NCBI RefSeq assembly: GCF_003841485.1
Contig: NZ_REFY01000001.1
Coordinates: 186,001-250,000, forward strand
From: Natrarchaeobius halalkaliphilus
GTDB lineage: Archaea > Halobacteriota > Halobacteria > Halobacteriales > Natrialbaceae
Direction of reading: 5' to 3'
Length of the DNA: 64,000 nucleotides
A model generated the notes under the pieces. It worked only from the letters and a program-made list of their open reading frames with translations. It was not told the origin of the DNA and ran no database searches. Positions 35,255 to 43,962 of the stretch are shown here, in pieces (position 1 is the stretch's first letter; every line of letters starts with the position of its first letter). A program made the translations under genes and the position numbers.

Positions 35255-35327
35255 CGTCCGCTCGATTACCGTGGCCGGCGAATAAGGTTTTCTGTCGGCG
35301 GGGCGGAGCCCGCGTTCGAAACTGGCC

Positions 35328-36710
35328 TCACCGTCCGGGCTCCCAGTTTCGGACGGCGACCGTCTCGCCGGCGGGGATGCCTTCGCGGCCTTCGTCGACG
35401 ACCACCCAGCCGTCAGCGAGCGCGACGCTCGAGAGGATGCCGGAGCCGCTCGCTCGGGTCGGCACTGCCGTGACCGCCGGTTCGTCGTCGGTCTCGGTCG
35501 CTCCTCGTTTGTCGTCCGGCTCTCGTGCTCCTCGCTCGTCGTTTCTCTCCTGCAGTTGCACCCGCGCGAACGTACGGCTACCCGGCTCGCTCGGAATCTT
35601 CCGCTCGAGTGTCGCTCGCGTGGTCGGGTGTGGCTTCGGTGTCGTCCCCTCGAGCCAGGCGAGCGCCGGTCGGAGGAACTGGACGGCGTTAACGATGCAG
35701 GCGACGGGATAGCCCGGCAGCGCGAGGACCGGCGTCTCCTCGACGAGACCGAGACAGATCGGGTGGCCGGGTTTGAGGCCGACGCCGTGGACGAGCACCT
35801 CGCCGAGCTCGTCGATCACCTCCGGGAGGAGGTCACGTTTGCCGACCGACGAGCCGCCGGTCGTGACGACGACGTCGGTGGTCAGGTCGCGCTGGATCGC
35901 GACCCGTAGGGAGTCGGGATCGTCCGTCACGACGTCGCGGCAAGTGACTCGAGCGCCCCAGCGTTCGGCCAGTCTGGAGACGGTGAGTCCGTTGGTTTCG
36001 ATCACTTCGCCGGGTTCGGGATCGTTCGTGACGAGTTCCTCGCCCGTCGGGACGACGCCGACCGTCGGTTGGGCCGCGACCGAGACGCTGGCGTAGCCCG
36101 TCGAGCGCAGGAGACCGAGATCCGAGGGGCGGAGCCGGTGGCCCTCGTCGTAGAGGTGCTGGTCCTCCTCGACGTCCTCTCCGATCGGCGCGACGTTTTC
36201 ACCCTCCGCGACCGCGTCGTCCACCTCGAGTTCGCCGGCCGAGGGCAGTTCGGTCACTCGTTCGATTTTCACCACGGCGTCGGCTCCGTCGGGCAGCGCG
36301 CTTCCGGTGTGAACCCGTGCGGCGGTTCCGGGATCGACGCTGGCGTCGCCGCCGATTCCCTCGGTGATCCGGAGTACTTCGGGGGACCGCTCGCTTGCGC
36401 CGAACGTATCCGACGCCTGAACGGCGTAGCCGTCCATCGCGGCGCGCCGGTAGTGGGGAACGTTCCGGGCCGACGCCACGGGCGAAGCGAGCACGCGTCC
36501 GTCGGCTCGCTCGAGATCTATGCGTTCGGTTCCCGTCAGTGGCGACCCCGCGCGATCGTCTTCGACGTCGCCGTCCCCGCCCCCGCCCGCGAGGATCGCC
36601 TCCCGAAGGGTCCGTCGCGCCTCGTCGACCGATGTCCGGACTTTGAATCCGGACTCGGTGCGTTCGCTGTCGGCTCCTTTCATACCCTGACTCGAGTCGT
36701 CCGAGGCCAA
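35328..36710 (-). CDS. moeA: Molybdopterin molybdenumtransferase MoeA
   Basis: A 460-residue protein that inserts molybdate into adenylated molybdopterin. The N-terminal parts hold VPHYRRAAMDGYAV and HTGSALPDGADAVVKIE. The MoCF-binding domain has VGVVPTGEEL, VVTTGGSSVGKRDLL and VHGVGLKPGHPICLG, then LALPGYPVA. Domain IV follows, interrupted by an acidic stretch (about 395-425) rich in E, R and D. The start could instead be the Met at residue 10. The adjacent glycosyltransferase gene runs in the same direction but is not functionally related. Confidence 0.92.
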   Translation of the reverse strand: MASDDSSQGMKGADSERTESGFKVRTSVDEARRTLREAILAGGGGDGDVEDDRAGSPLTGTERIDLERADGRVLASPVASARNVPHYRRAAMDGYAVQASDTFGASERSPEVLRITEGIGGDASVDPGTAARVHTGSALPDGADAVVKIERVTELPSAGELEVDDAVAEGENVAPIGEDVEEDQHLYDEGHRLRPSDLGLLRSTGYASVSVAAQPTVGVVPTGEELVTNDPEPGEVIETNGLTVSRLAERWGARVTCRDVVTDDPDSLRVAIQRDLTTDVVVTTGGSSVGKRDLLPEVIDELGEVLVHGVGLKPGHPICLGLVEETPVLALPGYPVACIVNAVQFLRPALAWLEGTTPKPHPTTRATLERKIPSEPGSRTFARVQLQERNDERGAREPDDKRGATETDDEPAVTAVPTRASGSGILSSVALADGWVVVDEGREGIPAGETVAVRNWEPGR

Positions 36711-36799
36711 AAGCGTAGGGGAGTCGTCGATCGGTCAGAACCCGTGACGTTCTCACCGGGCGGTGACGTGGATCCCCGCGGGTCAGCCTCCTCCTCTGG

Positions 36800-37897
36800 T
36801 TATCGGGTGAGCGGTTGGTTGTAACTTCGTTCGCGCTCCATCACGACCGTCCACGTCCGCTCGCACTCGCAGGAGACTTGCTCGAAGACCGAAGGGTCCT
36901 GTCGGAGGCCGAAGTCTTTGATCGCCTTCTGGACGAGGTCGTCGCACTCCCCACAGTTGTGCGGGCCGCGGTCTGAGCCGTGACCGACCGGATCCGAGAC
37001 GACGATCGCGTCGACGTCGGCGGTCTCGCGGAGGACGTGTGCGACCGACCAGAGCCACGGCGGTCGGTAGCCGTCGTTGAAATAGAGGTCGTCGACCATG
37101 GTGTATCGCTGGACGTTGCAGGGGTTCATCGAGACGGTGTGACAGCCCTCGACGGCGCTACAGCGTTCGACCGACGAGACCATGTCCTCGACCGCTTCGG
37201 ATTCGGTGAGAAACGGCGGTTTCATCAGGAGATAGGCCTTGATCCCGGCGGCTGCGGACTCTCGTTCGTCATCCGCGGCGACCGCCTCGGCACAGGCGTC
37301 CTCGAAGTCTGTAAAGTCGAAGTATTTGTTCACGCAGTCGTGACGAACGCGATCGCTGGCCGTCTCGAGGCCGATCGCCACGTCGGTATCGAGACCGTGA
37401 CGGGTGAACTCGGAGAGCTTCTCGCGGTCGACGAAGTCCGGGAGCGATTCGACGACCATCCGCTCGCGATCGGAAAAGGCGTCCGCGATCGCTCGACGGG
37501 TTCGTCCGCTCACCTCGCGCTCGTCGAGGAAGGAGCCGGAGGTGTAGATCTTGATGAGTTCCGCCGGCTCCGTCGCGTTTTCGGCTTCGTGCTCGAGGCA
37601 AACGTCGATCTGGTCCAGCAACGCCTCGTGGCTGACGGAGCCGCCGTCGACGCTTTCTGCGACGTACCCGCACATCGTACAGCCGCCGGCGCGCGCCCAG
37701 CGACAGCCGCCGGTGTTCAAAATTATCGTGAGGCTGGTTTTGACGCCGTTCGGCGTGTTGTCCTCGTCGAGCCAGACACGGGTCGGCTCGTGAGGGTCAT
37801 AGCTCGCCTCTTTCCGGGACCGAATCTCCCGCATCACCTGATTGTGGGCGTCCATGCCCTTGCCCTGCTCGTAGACGCCGGGCGTGGGTTTACTCAT
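36800..37897 (-). CDS. Archaeosine biosynthesis radical SAM protein RaSEA
   Basis: A 365-residue radical SAM enzyme. The N-terminal region has NTGGCRWARAGGCTMCGYVAES, where the three Cys of the 4Fe-4S cluster follow a longer spacing than CX3CX2C. IKIYTSGSFLDEREV and the MNPCNVQRYTMVDDLYFNDGYRPPWLWSV segment are also family hallmarks. C-terminal Cys (CGECDDL, CECER) may bind a second metal. RaSEA works with ArcS to convert the lysine adduct on preQ0-tRNA into archaeosine at position 15 of tRNA. ArcS is not in the window. Confidence 0.88.
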   Translation of the reverse strand: MSKPTPGVYEQGKGMDAHNQVMREIRSRKEASYDPHEPTRVWLDEDNTPNGVKTSLTIILNTGGCRWARAGGCTMCGYVAESVDGGSVSHEALLDQIDVCLEHEAENATEPAELIKIYTSGSFLDEREVSGRTRRAIADAFSDRERMVVESLPDFVDREKLSEFTRHGLDTDVAIGLETASDRVRHDCVNKYFDFTDFEDACAEAVAADDERESAAAGIKAYLLMKPPFLTESEAVEDMVSSVERCSAVEGCHTVSMNPCNVQRYTMVDDLYFNDGYRPPWLWSVAHVLRETADVDAIVVSDPVGHGSDRGPHNCGECDDLVQKAIKDFGLRQDPSVFEQVSCECERTWTVVMERERSYNQPLTR

Positions 37898-38327
37898 CGT
37901 GTAGGGAAAGCGTGCGAGCGCCTAAAGCGCCTTCGTTGAGACTCCATCCCCGTTACAGACGCTTCGCTGAGTTCATTCCGCGTACAGACGCTCGAGCCAC
38001 GCTTGCAGAGACACGGTCCCGTTTGCAGAGATTCGAGTACCGCTCGCAGATGCTCGCGCTCCGGGCGTGTCGTCGCCGGTTGTCGGGGACTCGTCGTCAT
38101 CCCTTGCCCACCCCAGTATTCGATAATTGTCGATAGTAACCATCGTCCCCTGTTAGTGGTCCGGTGAAACAACGACTGCGTCTCAGCACCAACGTAACGG
38201 TTTGTAACGAAAAATACCCCATGGACGTACATTCTTCACGAAAGATCCTTGGTAATGTATAGCAAAGGCTTTAGGGTCGGTAGAGCAAATTTCCGGTACG
38301 GTTGGCCCACTGGCCACTGATTTACCT
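37898..38327. other. Divergent promoter region
   Basis: About 430 bases between two divergent core genes. ACAGACGCT occurs twice near 37970 and 37982, and GCAGAGA twice near 38005 and 38033. Nothing coding is apparent. Confidence 0.4.
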
Positions 38328-40229
38328 ATGAGCGACGACGAACTCATCTGGCGAATCGCAGGCGGTTCCGGAGACGGGATCGACTCGACGAGCCAGAATT
38401 TCGCAAAAGCGCTGATGCGCTCGGGGCTCAACGTATTTACACACCGCCACTATCCGTCCCGGATTCGCGGCGGCCACACCTACGTCGAGATCCGAGCCGC
38501 TGAAAACGAAGTACAGTCACGCGGAGACGGCTACAATTTCCTGTTGGCCCTTGGCGACTCTTTCGCCCGGAACCCACAGGAAGAAGCCTACTACGGCAAC
38601 GAAGAGATCAAGCCACTCTCGGAGAACCTGGACGAGCTCCGAGACGGCGGAATCATCGTCTACGACGAGGGACTCGTCGACGAGGACGAAGTCGCTGACC
38701 TCGATCTGGAAAAGCGCGCCGAAGAGAACGATTGGCACGTCTTCCCGGTGGATCTCCGCGGCCTCGCGAAAGAACACGGCCGCGAAGTCATGCGAAACAC
38801 CGCTGGCGTCGGCGTCACCGCCGCGTTGCTCGATATGGATCTCGAGCACATCGAGGATCTGATGGCAGACGCGATGGGTGGCGACGTCCTCGAGGCGAAC
38901 CTCGATATCCTCCACGAGGCCTACGAGACGACGAGCGAAGAGTACGACTTCGAACACGACCTCCGCGCACCCGTCGGTGACCACGACACAGAGCAGGCGC
39001 TGTTGTCGGGTTCGAACGCGATCGCCTACGGCGCGATCGACGCCGGCTGTCGGTTCATCGCCGGCTATCCGATGACGCCGTGGACGGATGTCTTTACGAT
39101 CCTGAGTCAGAACTTCCCCGATATGGGCGGGGTCTCAGAGCAGGTCGAAGACGAGATCGCCGCCGCGGCGCTCGCGGTCGGTGCGAGCCACGCCGGTGTC
39201 AAAGCCATGTCCGGGTCCTCAGGCGGCGGATTCGCGCTGATGAGCGAACCGCTCGGACTCGCAGAGATGACCGAGACGCCGCTCGTTCTCGTCGAATCAA
39301 TGCGTGCCGGTCCCTCGACCGGAATGCCGACCAAGCCCGAGCAGGCCGATCTCGAGTTCGTCCTCTATACGAGTCAGGGGGACTCCCAGCGCGTCGTCTT
39401 CGCGCCCGGAAACATCGAAGAAGCCTACGAACAGACGCGTCTGGCGTTCGAAATCGCCTGGGACTACCAGATCCCCGCGATCATCATCTACGACCAGAAG
39501 CTCTCGGGCGAAAACGCCAACGTCGACGTCGAGTTCTTCGACCGCGAGCCGAAACCGGATCTCGGTGCGACGCTGACCGAAGAAGAACTCAAAGAGGCCG
39601 CACACGACAACTCCGGAAAGTTCCAGCGCTTCCAACACGAGGGCGAAAACGGCGTCAGTCCGCGCTCGCTCCCCGGCCAGAAGGGGGGACGGTTCCTCGC
39701 GACCGGGAACGAACACAGCCCGGTCGGTCACATCGAGGAGGATCCGGACAACCGCGTCAATCAGATGGATCGGCGCCTCGAGAAACTCGAGGCCATCCGC
39801 ACCGAACTCGACGACGAGTACGAGTCCACGCAGACGTACTTCGGTGACGACGACGCCGACTACGGCATCGTCACGTGGGGCTCGAGCCAGGGTGCCGTCG
39901 AGGAAGCAGTCGCTCGACTGAACGAGCAGGGCCACTCGGTCAAGGGACTCAGCGTCTCCGACATGTTGCCGTTCCCGAAGACGGAAGTCACCGAGTTCTT
40001 AGAGAGCGTCGACGAGGCGATGGTCGTCGAGATGAACGCGACCGCCCAGTTCCGCGGCCACATCCAGCGCGAACTCGGTCGCTTCGGTGAGAAGCTGACG
40101 AGCCTGCTCAAGTACAACGGCAATCCGTTCGAACCCGCCGAAGTCGTCGAAGGCTACGAGGTCAACATCGCCGACGAAGAGCGCGAACCGACCGCACAGG
40201 TTCGAATCGAACCAGCAGCAGGTGACTAA
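38328..40229 (+). CDS. korA: 2-oxoacid:ferredoxin oxidoreductase, fused gamma-alpha subunit
   Basis: A 633-residue subunit of the CoA-dependent oxidative decarboxylase that reduces ferredoxin and takes the place of the pyruvate or 2-oxoglutarate dehydrogenase complex in haloarchaea. Residues 1-190 are the gamma domain (GGSGDGIDSTSQNFAKALMRSG, HRHYPSRIRGGHTYVEIR). The alpha domain follows, with GYPMTPWTDVF and AGPSTGMPTKPEQADLEF, and a C-terminal transketolase-C-like part. It is coupled to the beta subunit two bases downstream. Whether it prefers pyruvate or 2-oxoglutarate cannot be decided from the sequence. Confidence 0.88.
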   Translation: MSDDELIWRIAGGSGDGIDSTSQNFAKALMRSGLNVFTHRHYPSRIRGGHTYVEIRAAENEVQSRGDGYNFLLALGDSFARNPQEEAYYGNEEIKPLSENLDELRDGGIIVYDEGLVDEDEVADLDLEKRAEENDWHVFPVDLRGLAKEHGREVMRNTAGVGVTAALLDMDLEHIEDLMADAMGGDVLEANLDILHEAYETTSEEYDFEHDLRAPVGDHDTEQALLSGSNAIAYGAIDAGCRFIAGYPMTPWTDVFTILSQNFPDMGGVSEQVEDEIAAAALAVGASHAGVKAMSGSSGGGFALMSEPLGLAEMTETPLVLVESMRAGPSTGMPTKPEQADLEFVLYTSQGDSQRVVFAPGNIEEAYEQTRLAFEIAWDYQIPAIIIYDQKLSGENANVDVEFFDREPKPDLGATLTEEELKEAAHDNSGKFQRFQHEGENGVSPRSLPGQKGGRFLATGNEHSPVGHIEEDPDNRVNQMDRRLEKLEAIRTELDDEYESTQTYFGDDDADYGIVTWGSSQGAVEEAVARLNEQGHSVKGLSVSDMLPFPKTEVTEFLESVDEAMVVEMNATAQFRGHIQRELGRFGEKLTSLLKYNGNPFEPAEVVEGYEVNIADEEREPTAQVRIEPAAGD

Positions 40230-40231
40230 CA

Positions 40232-41167
40232 ATGAGTGCATTCAATGCGATCGGTGACGAGCGAGAGATCGACCGGGACGAGTTCACCCCCGGTGTCGAA
40301 CCGCAGCCGACCTGGTGTCCGGGCTGTGGCGACTTCGGCGTCCTGAAGGCGCTGAAGCAGGCACTCCCGGAAGCCGGCAAGACGCCCGAGGAAGTGCTGA
40401 CCGTCACCGGGATCGGCTGTTCCGGCAAGCTGAACAGCTATCTCGACACGTACGGCTTCCATACGATTCACGGCCGTTCGCTGCCCGTGGCTCGAGCCGC
40501 CAAACTCGCGAACCCCGAACTCGAGGTTATCGCCGCCGGCGGTGACGGCGACGGCTACGGTATCGGTGGAAACCACTGGATCCACACGGCTCGTGAGAAC
40601 CACGACATGACCTACATCGTGTTCAACAACGAGATCTTCGGGTTGACGAAGGGCCAGACCTCTCCGACCAGCCCGAAGGGGCACAAGTCGAAGACCCAGC
40701 CGTCGGGCAGCGCCAAGACGCCGCTTCGACCGCTGTCGATGTCGCTCAACGCCGGTGCGAGCTACGTCGCACGCACCGCCGCGGTCAACCCGAACCAGGC
40801 CAAAGAGATCATCAAGGAGGCCATCGAGCACGACGGCTTCGCCCACATCGACTTCCTGACGCAGTGTCCGACCTGGAACAAGGACGCACGCCAGTACGTC
40901 CCCTACGTCGACGTCCAGGAGTCCGACGACTACGACTTCGACGTCCACGATCGGAAGGAAGGCGCCGAGATGATGCGCGAGACGGAGGACGTCCTCAACG
41001 AGGGAACCGTCCTGACGGGTCGGTACTTCGTCGACGACGACCGACCGTCTTACCAACAGGAGAAGAAAGCGGTCGGTGAGATGCCAGAAGAACCGCTTGC
41101 CGAACGCTACTTCGACGACGACGCCGAGTGGGAACGGAGCTACGACCTCCTCGAGCGCCACACCTAA
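40232..41167 (+). CDS. korB: 2-oxoacid:ferredoxin oxidoreductase, beta subunit
   Basis: A 311-residue partner of the preceding subunit. The thiamine-diphosphate site is visible as AAGGDGDGYGIGGNHWIH and then IVFNNEIFGLTKGQTSPTSPKG. N-terminal CPGCGDFGVL and GIGCSGKL are typical for the beta subunit. CPTW near residue 210 may help bind the Fe-S cluster. The start at ATG 40232 is two bases after the alpha stop. The pair forms a cytoplasmic heterotetramer. Confidence 0.9.
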   Translation: MSAFNAIGDEREIDRDEFTPGVEPQPTWCPGCGDFGVLKALKQALPEAGKTPEEVLTVTGIGCSGKLNSYLDTYGFHTIHGRSLPVARAAKLANPELEVIAAGGDGDGYGIGGNHWIHTARENHDMTYIVFNNEIFGLTKGQTSPTSPKGHKSKTQPSGSAKTPLRPLSMSLNAGASYVARTAAVNPNQAKEIIKEAIEHDGFAHIDFLTQCPTWNKDARQYVPYVDVQESDDYDFDVHDRKEGAEMMRETEDVLNEGTVLTGRYFVDDDRPSYQQEKKAVGEMPEEPLAERYFDDDAEWERSYDLLERHT

Positions 41168-41302
41168 TCGCGTCGAGTTTGAGCGATATTTTCTCAAGCC
41201 GTCCAGCCGTGCCGTCCACGACTCACGCGAATCCGTGTCGACGCTCGGACACCATTCGGCGGCTCGCTACGCTTAACACGGTTCCGTGAGAAAGACGAAC
41301 GA

Positions 41303-42475
41303 ATGCTCGAGGGAGTCAACGTTGCACTCGGAGTGACGGGGTCGATCGCCGCCGTCAAGACCGTCGAACTGGCCCACGAGTTGCGACGGCGGGGTGCCGA
41401 CGTTCGGGGCGTGATGACCGACAGCGCACGGGGGATCGTCCACCCCTGGGCGATCGAGTTCGCCACCGACGACGACGTCGTCACCGAGATCACGGGGAGC
41501 GTCGAACACGTCGACCTGTGTGGATACGACGGGTGGGCCGACGTCTTCCTCGTCGCACCGGCGACGGCGAACACGGTCGGCAAGATCGCCGGAGCCGTCG
41601 ACGACACGCCGGTCACGACGTGTGCGACGACGGCCCTGGGTGCCGACACCCCCGTCGTGATCGCGCCAGCAATGCACGAACCGATGTACGATCATCCCGG
41701 CGTCCTCGAGGCGATCGATACCGTCTCCTCGTGGGGCGTCGAGTTCGTCGATCCGCGAATCGAGGAGGGGAAAGCCAAGATCGCGCGCGAAGAAGCGATC
41801 GTCTGCGACGTCGCACGGGCGGCGAGCGACCGGCCGCTCGAGGGTAACCACGTCGTGGTGACGAGCGGGGCGACGAGCGAGTCGATCGATCCCGTTCGCG
41901 TCCTCACGAACCGTTCCTCGGGGAGGATGGGACGAGCGGTCGCGCGAGCCTGTTACGTTCGCGGAGCCGACGTTACGCTCGTCCACGACGGTGACGAGGT
42001 CCCGTACGCGAACGTTCGCGCAGTCGAGAGCGCCGCCGAGATGCTCGCGGCGACGCGAGACGCCTGTGCAGACGCCGACGCGCTCGTCTCCGCGGCTGCG
42101 ATCGGGGATTACACCGTCGAGGCGAGCGCGGAGAAGATCAGATCGGGCCAGGACCTGACACTCGAACTCGAGCCGACGCCCAAGCTCATCGACGAGATCC
42201 GCGACGAGCGTCCGGCGGTTCCCATCGTCGGTTTCAAAGCCGAGACATCGGGGGACGAGCGTTCGATGCTCGAGCGGGCGAGGGAGACGCTCGAGCGGGC
42301 CGATCTCGCGTTCGTCGTCGCCAACGACGCGAGCGTGATGGGCTCCGATCGAACGCGCACACTCCTGGTTCACGAGAACGACGCCGCCCGCTACGAAGGA
42401 ACGAAAGCCGGGTTAGGCGACGAGATTGCGGATTCGATCGCGGCTATCCTGACCGACGACATGCCGAGAAACTAA
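41303..42475 (+). CDS. coaBC: Bifunctional phosphopantothenoylcysteine decarboxylase/phosphopantothenate-cysteine ligase
   Basis: A 390-residue enzyme of coenzyme A synthesis. The N-terminal FMN-dependent decarboxylase (CoaC) has GVTGSIAAVKTVEL, LVAPATANTVGKIA and VIAPAMHEPMYDHP. The C-terminal ligase (CoaB) has VVVTSGATSESIDPVRVLTNRSSGRMG, GDYTV and KLIDEIRDERP. Together they add cysteine to 4'-phosphopantothenate and decarboxylate the product. Archaeal ligases use CTP or GTP. Length and motifs are normal. Confidence 0.93.
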   Translation: MLEGVNVALGVTGSIAAVKTVELAHELRRRGADVRGVMTDSARGIVHPWAIEFATDDDVVTEITGSVEHVDLCGYDGWADVFLVAPATANTVGKIAGAVDDTPVTTCATTALGADTPVVIAPAMHEPMYDHPGVLEAIDTVSSWGVEFVDPRIEEGKAKIAREEAIVCDVARAASDRPLEGNHVVVTSGATSESIDPVRVLTNRSSGRMGRAVARACYVRGADVTLVHDGDEVPYANVRAVESAAEMLAATRDACADADALVSAAAIGDYTVEASAEKIRSGQDLTLELEPTPKLIDEIRDERPAVPIVGFKAETSGDERSMLERARETLERADLAFVVANDASVMGSDRTRTLLVHENDAARYEGTKAGLGDEIADSIAAILTDDMPRN

Positions 42476-42573
42476 CGGGTCAGGAGAATTATATAGGTGG
42501 CGTTCTTGCCAGGAAATAATGGGTGTACGTCCGGCGACGAAACCGAACGATATCGAGAAGCGGGAGGTGATCC

Positions 42574-43281
42574 GTGGTGGCACAGCGACACCGCGCTGAG
42601 GAGGTCGCGACCGACGACAGTTCCGGTGGGATCGGCGGCCTCGAGGCGACGAGCGATGACGGTGACGTCTGCGCCGACGATGGTACAAACGCGGACGTGT
42701 CGACCGATTCCGAAGGCGGGGACGGTGCGACGGATCCACTTCCCAAAGGGGAGATCTTCGAGGTTCTGCGGAATCAACGACGACGGTACGTCCTTCACTA
42801 TCTCAAACAGGACGATCGACCCGTCGAACTCGGTGACCTCGCACAGCAGGTCGCCGCCTGGGAGTACGAGACGACGCTCGAGGACGTGACGCCCGAACAG
42901 CGAAAACGGGTCTATACCACGCTTCAACAGACTCATCTCCCCAGGATGGACGAGGCAGGCATCCTCACGTTCGATTCGGACGACGGCGTTATCGCGGGAA
43001 CCGATCGTACGCGAGACATCAGCGTCTATCTCGAGATCGTTCCGAGCCACGAGTTCGCTTGGCGAGAGCTGTATCTCTCGCTCGGTGCGATCAGTTGTGC
43101 ACTGGTCGCCGCTCTCTGGCTCGAGATCTATCCGTTGACGCTGCTTTCTGCGCTGACCTGGACGGGGATCGTTGCCGTGACGATAACCGCGACCGCGGTG
43201 GCACACATCTATCACGAACGCCACATGCGGCTGGGACACGGCGAACAGCCACCTGAGCTGAGCTTTCGGACCGACGACTGA
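42574..43281 (+). CDS. DUF7344-type HTH protein with two membrane segments
   Basis: A 235-residue protein starting at GTG 42574. An acidic low-complexity N-terminus (about 1-55) leads into a DUF7344 winged helix: FEVLRNQRRRYVLHYLKQ, ELGDLAQQVAAWEYE, RVYTTLQQTHLPRMDEAGILTFD. Two hydrophobic helices (about 160-178 and 183-205) follow. It is a candidate membrane-anchored DNA-binding regulator; its target is unknown. It lies just after coaBC but is probably transcribed separately. Confidence 0.78.
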   Translation: MVAQRHRAEEVATDDSSGGIGGLEATSDDGDVCADDGTNADVSTDSEGGDGATDPLPKGEIFEVLRNQRRRYVLHYLKQDDRPVELGDLAQQVAAWEYETTLEDVTPEQRKRVYTTLQQTHLPRMDEAGILTFDSDDGVIAGTDRTRDISVYLEIVPSHEFAWRELYLSLGAISCALVAALWLEIYPLTLLSALTWTGIVAVTITATAVAHIYHERHMRLGHGEQPPELSFRTDD

Positions 43282-43332
43282 TTCGACCGGGCGGATCGTC
43301 AGCTTTTACTCGGATAGCGCCCGACCCACGAC

Positions 43333-43902
43333 ATGGATCAGCTACAGCGTTCGCTTCTCGAGGCACCGATCGTCGAGAAAAACGGCTACCACTACTTCGT
43401 CCATCCGATCAGCGACGGCGTCCCGAAGCTCGACCCGGGACTCCTCCGGGAGATCGTTATTCGAATCATTCGGAAGGCAAAACTCGACGACGTCGACCGG
43501 ATCGTGACGCCCGCAGCGATGGGTATTCACATCTCGACTGCGGTCTCGTTGATGACAGATATTCCGCTAACGGTGATCCGCAAGCGACAGTACGGTCTCG
43601 AGGGAGAGGTCGCGATCTCCCAGGAGACCGGCTACTCGGAGAACGAAATGTACATCAACGACGTCTACGAGGGTGAACGCGTGCTCGTACTCGACGACGT
43701 TCTCTCGACCGGCGGCACGCTTGCGTCCGTTCTCGAGGCGCTCGATGCGATCGGGGCGGAAGTCGTGGATACGATCGCGGTAATCAAGAAGGTCGGCGGC
43801 GAGAACAAGGTCGACGACGCGGGATACGACGTGAAGACGCTGGTCAACGTCGACGTCGTCGACGGCGAGGTCGTGATCGTGGACGAAAACGGAGATTCCT
43901 GA
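43333..43902 (+). CDS. hpt: Hypoxanthine/guanine phosphoribosyltransferase
   Basis: A 189-residue purine salvage enzyme that joins the base to [17 protein letters not shown] (about 118-130) is the PRPP loop. The N-terminal [16 protein letters not shown] is characteristic of the archaeal Hpt/Apt-like family. The C-terminal [17 protein letters not shown] completes the fold. Guanine and hypoxanthine are expected substrates, but adenine use has also been reported in relatives. Confidence 0.85.
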   Translation: MDQLQRSLLEAPIVEKNGYHYFVHPISDGVPKLDPGLLREIVIRIIRKAKLDDVDRIVTPAAMGIHISTAVSLMTDIPLTVIRKRQYGLEGEVAISQETGYSENEMYINDVYEGERVLVLDDVLSTGGTLASVLEALDAIGAEVVDTIAVIKKVGGENKVDDAGYDVKTLVNVDVVDGEVVIVDENGDS

Positions 43903-43962
43903 GTCGGACCGCCGTCCCTCAGTGCACAATACCTATATCGGGTCCGTCGGAAGGACTGTGGT

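Noticed and set aside
38328-41167. Indolepyruvate or 2-oxoisovalerate oxidoreductase
   Set aside because: The gamma-alpha fusion and separate TPP beta subunit match the main haloarchaeal pyruvate/2-oxoglutarate enzymes; no typical features of the others are seen.
40226-41197. Minus-strand open frame opposite the oxidoreductase beta subunit
   Set aside because: Antisense shadow of an unmistakable enzyme gene.
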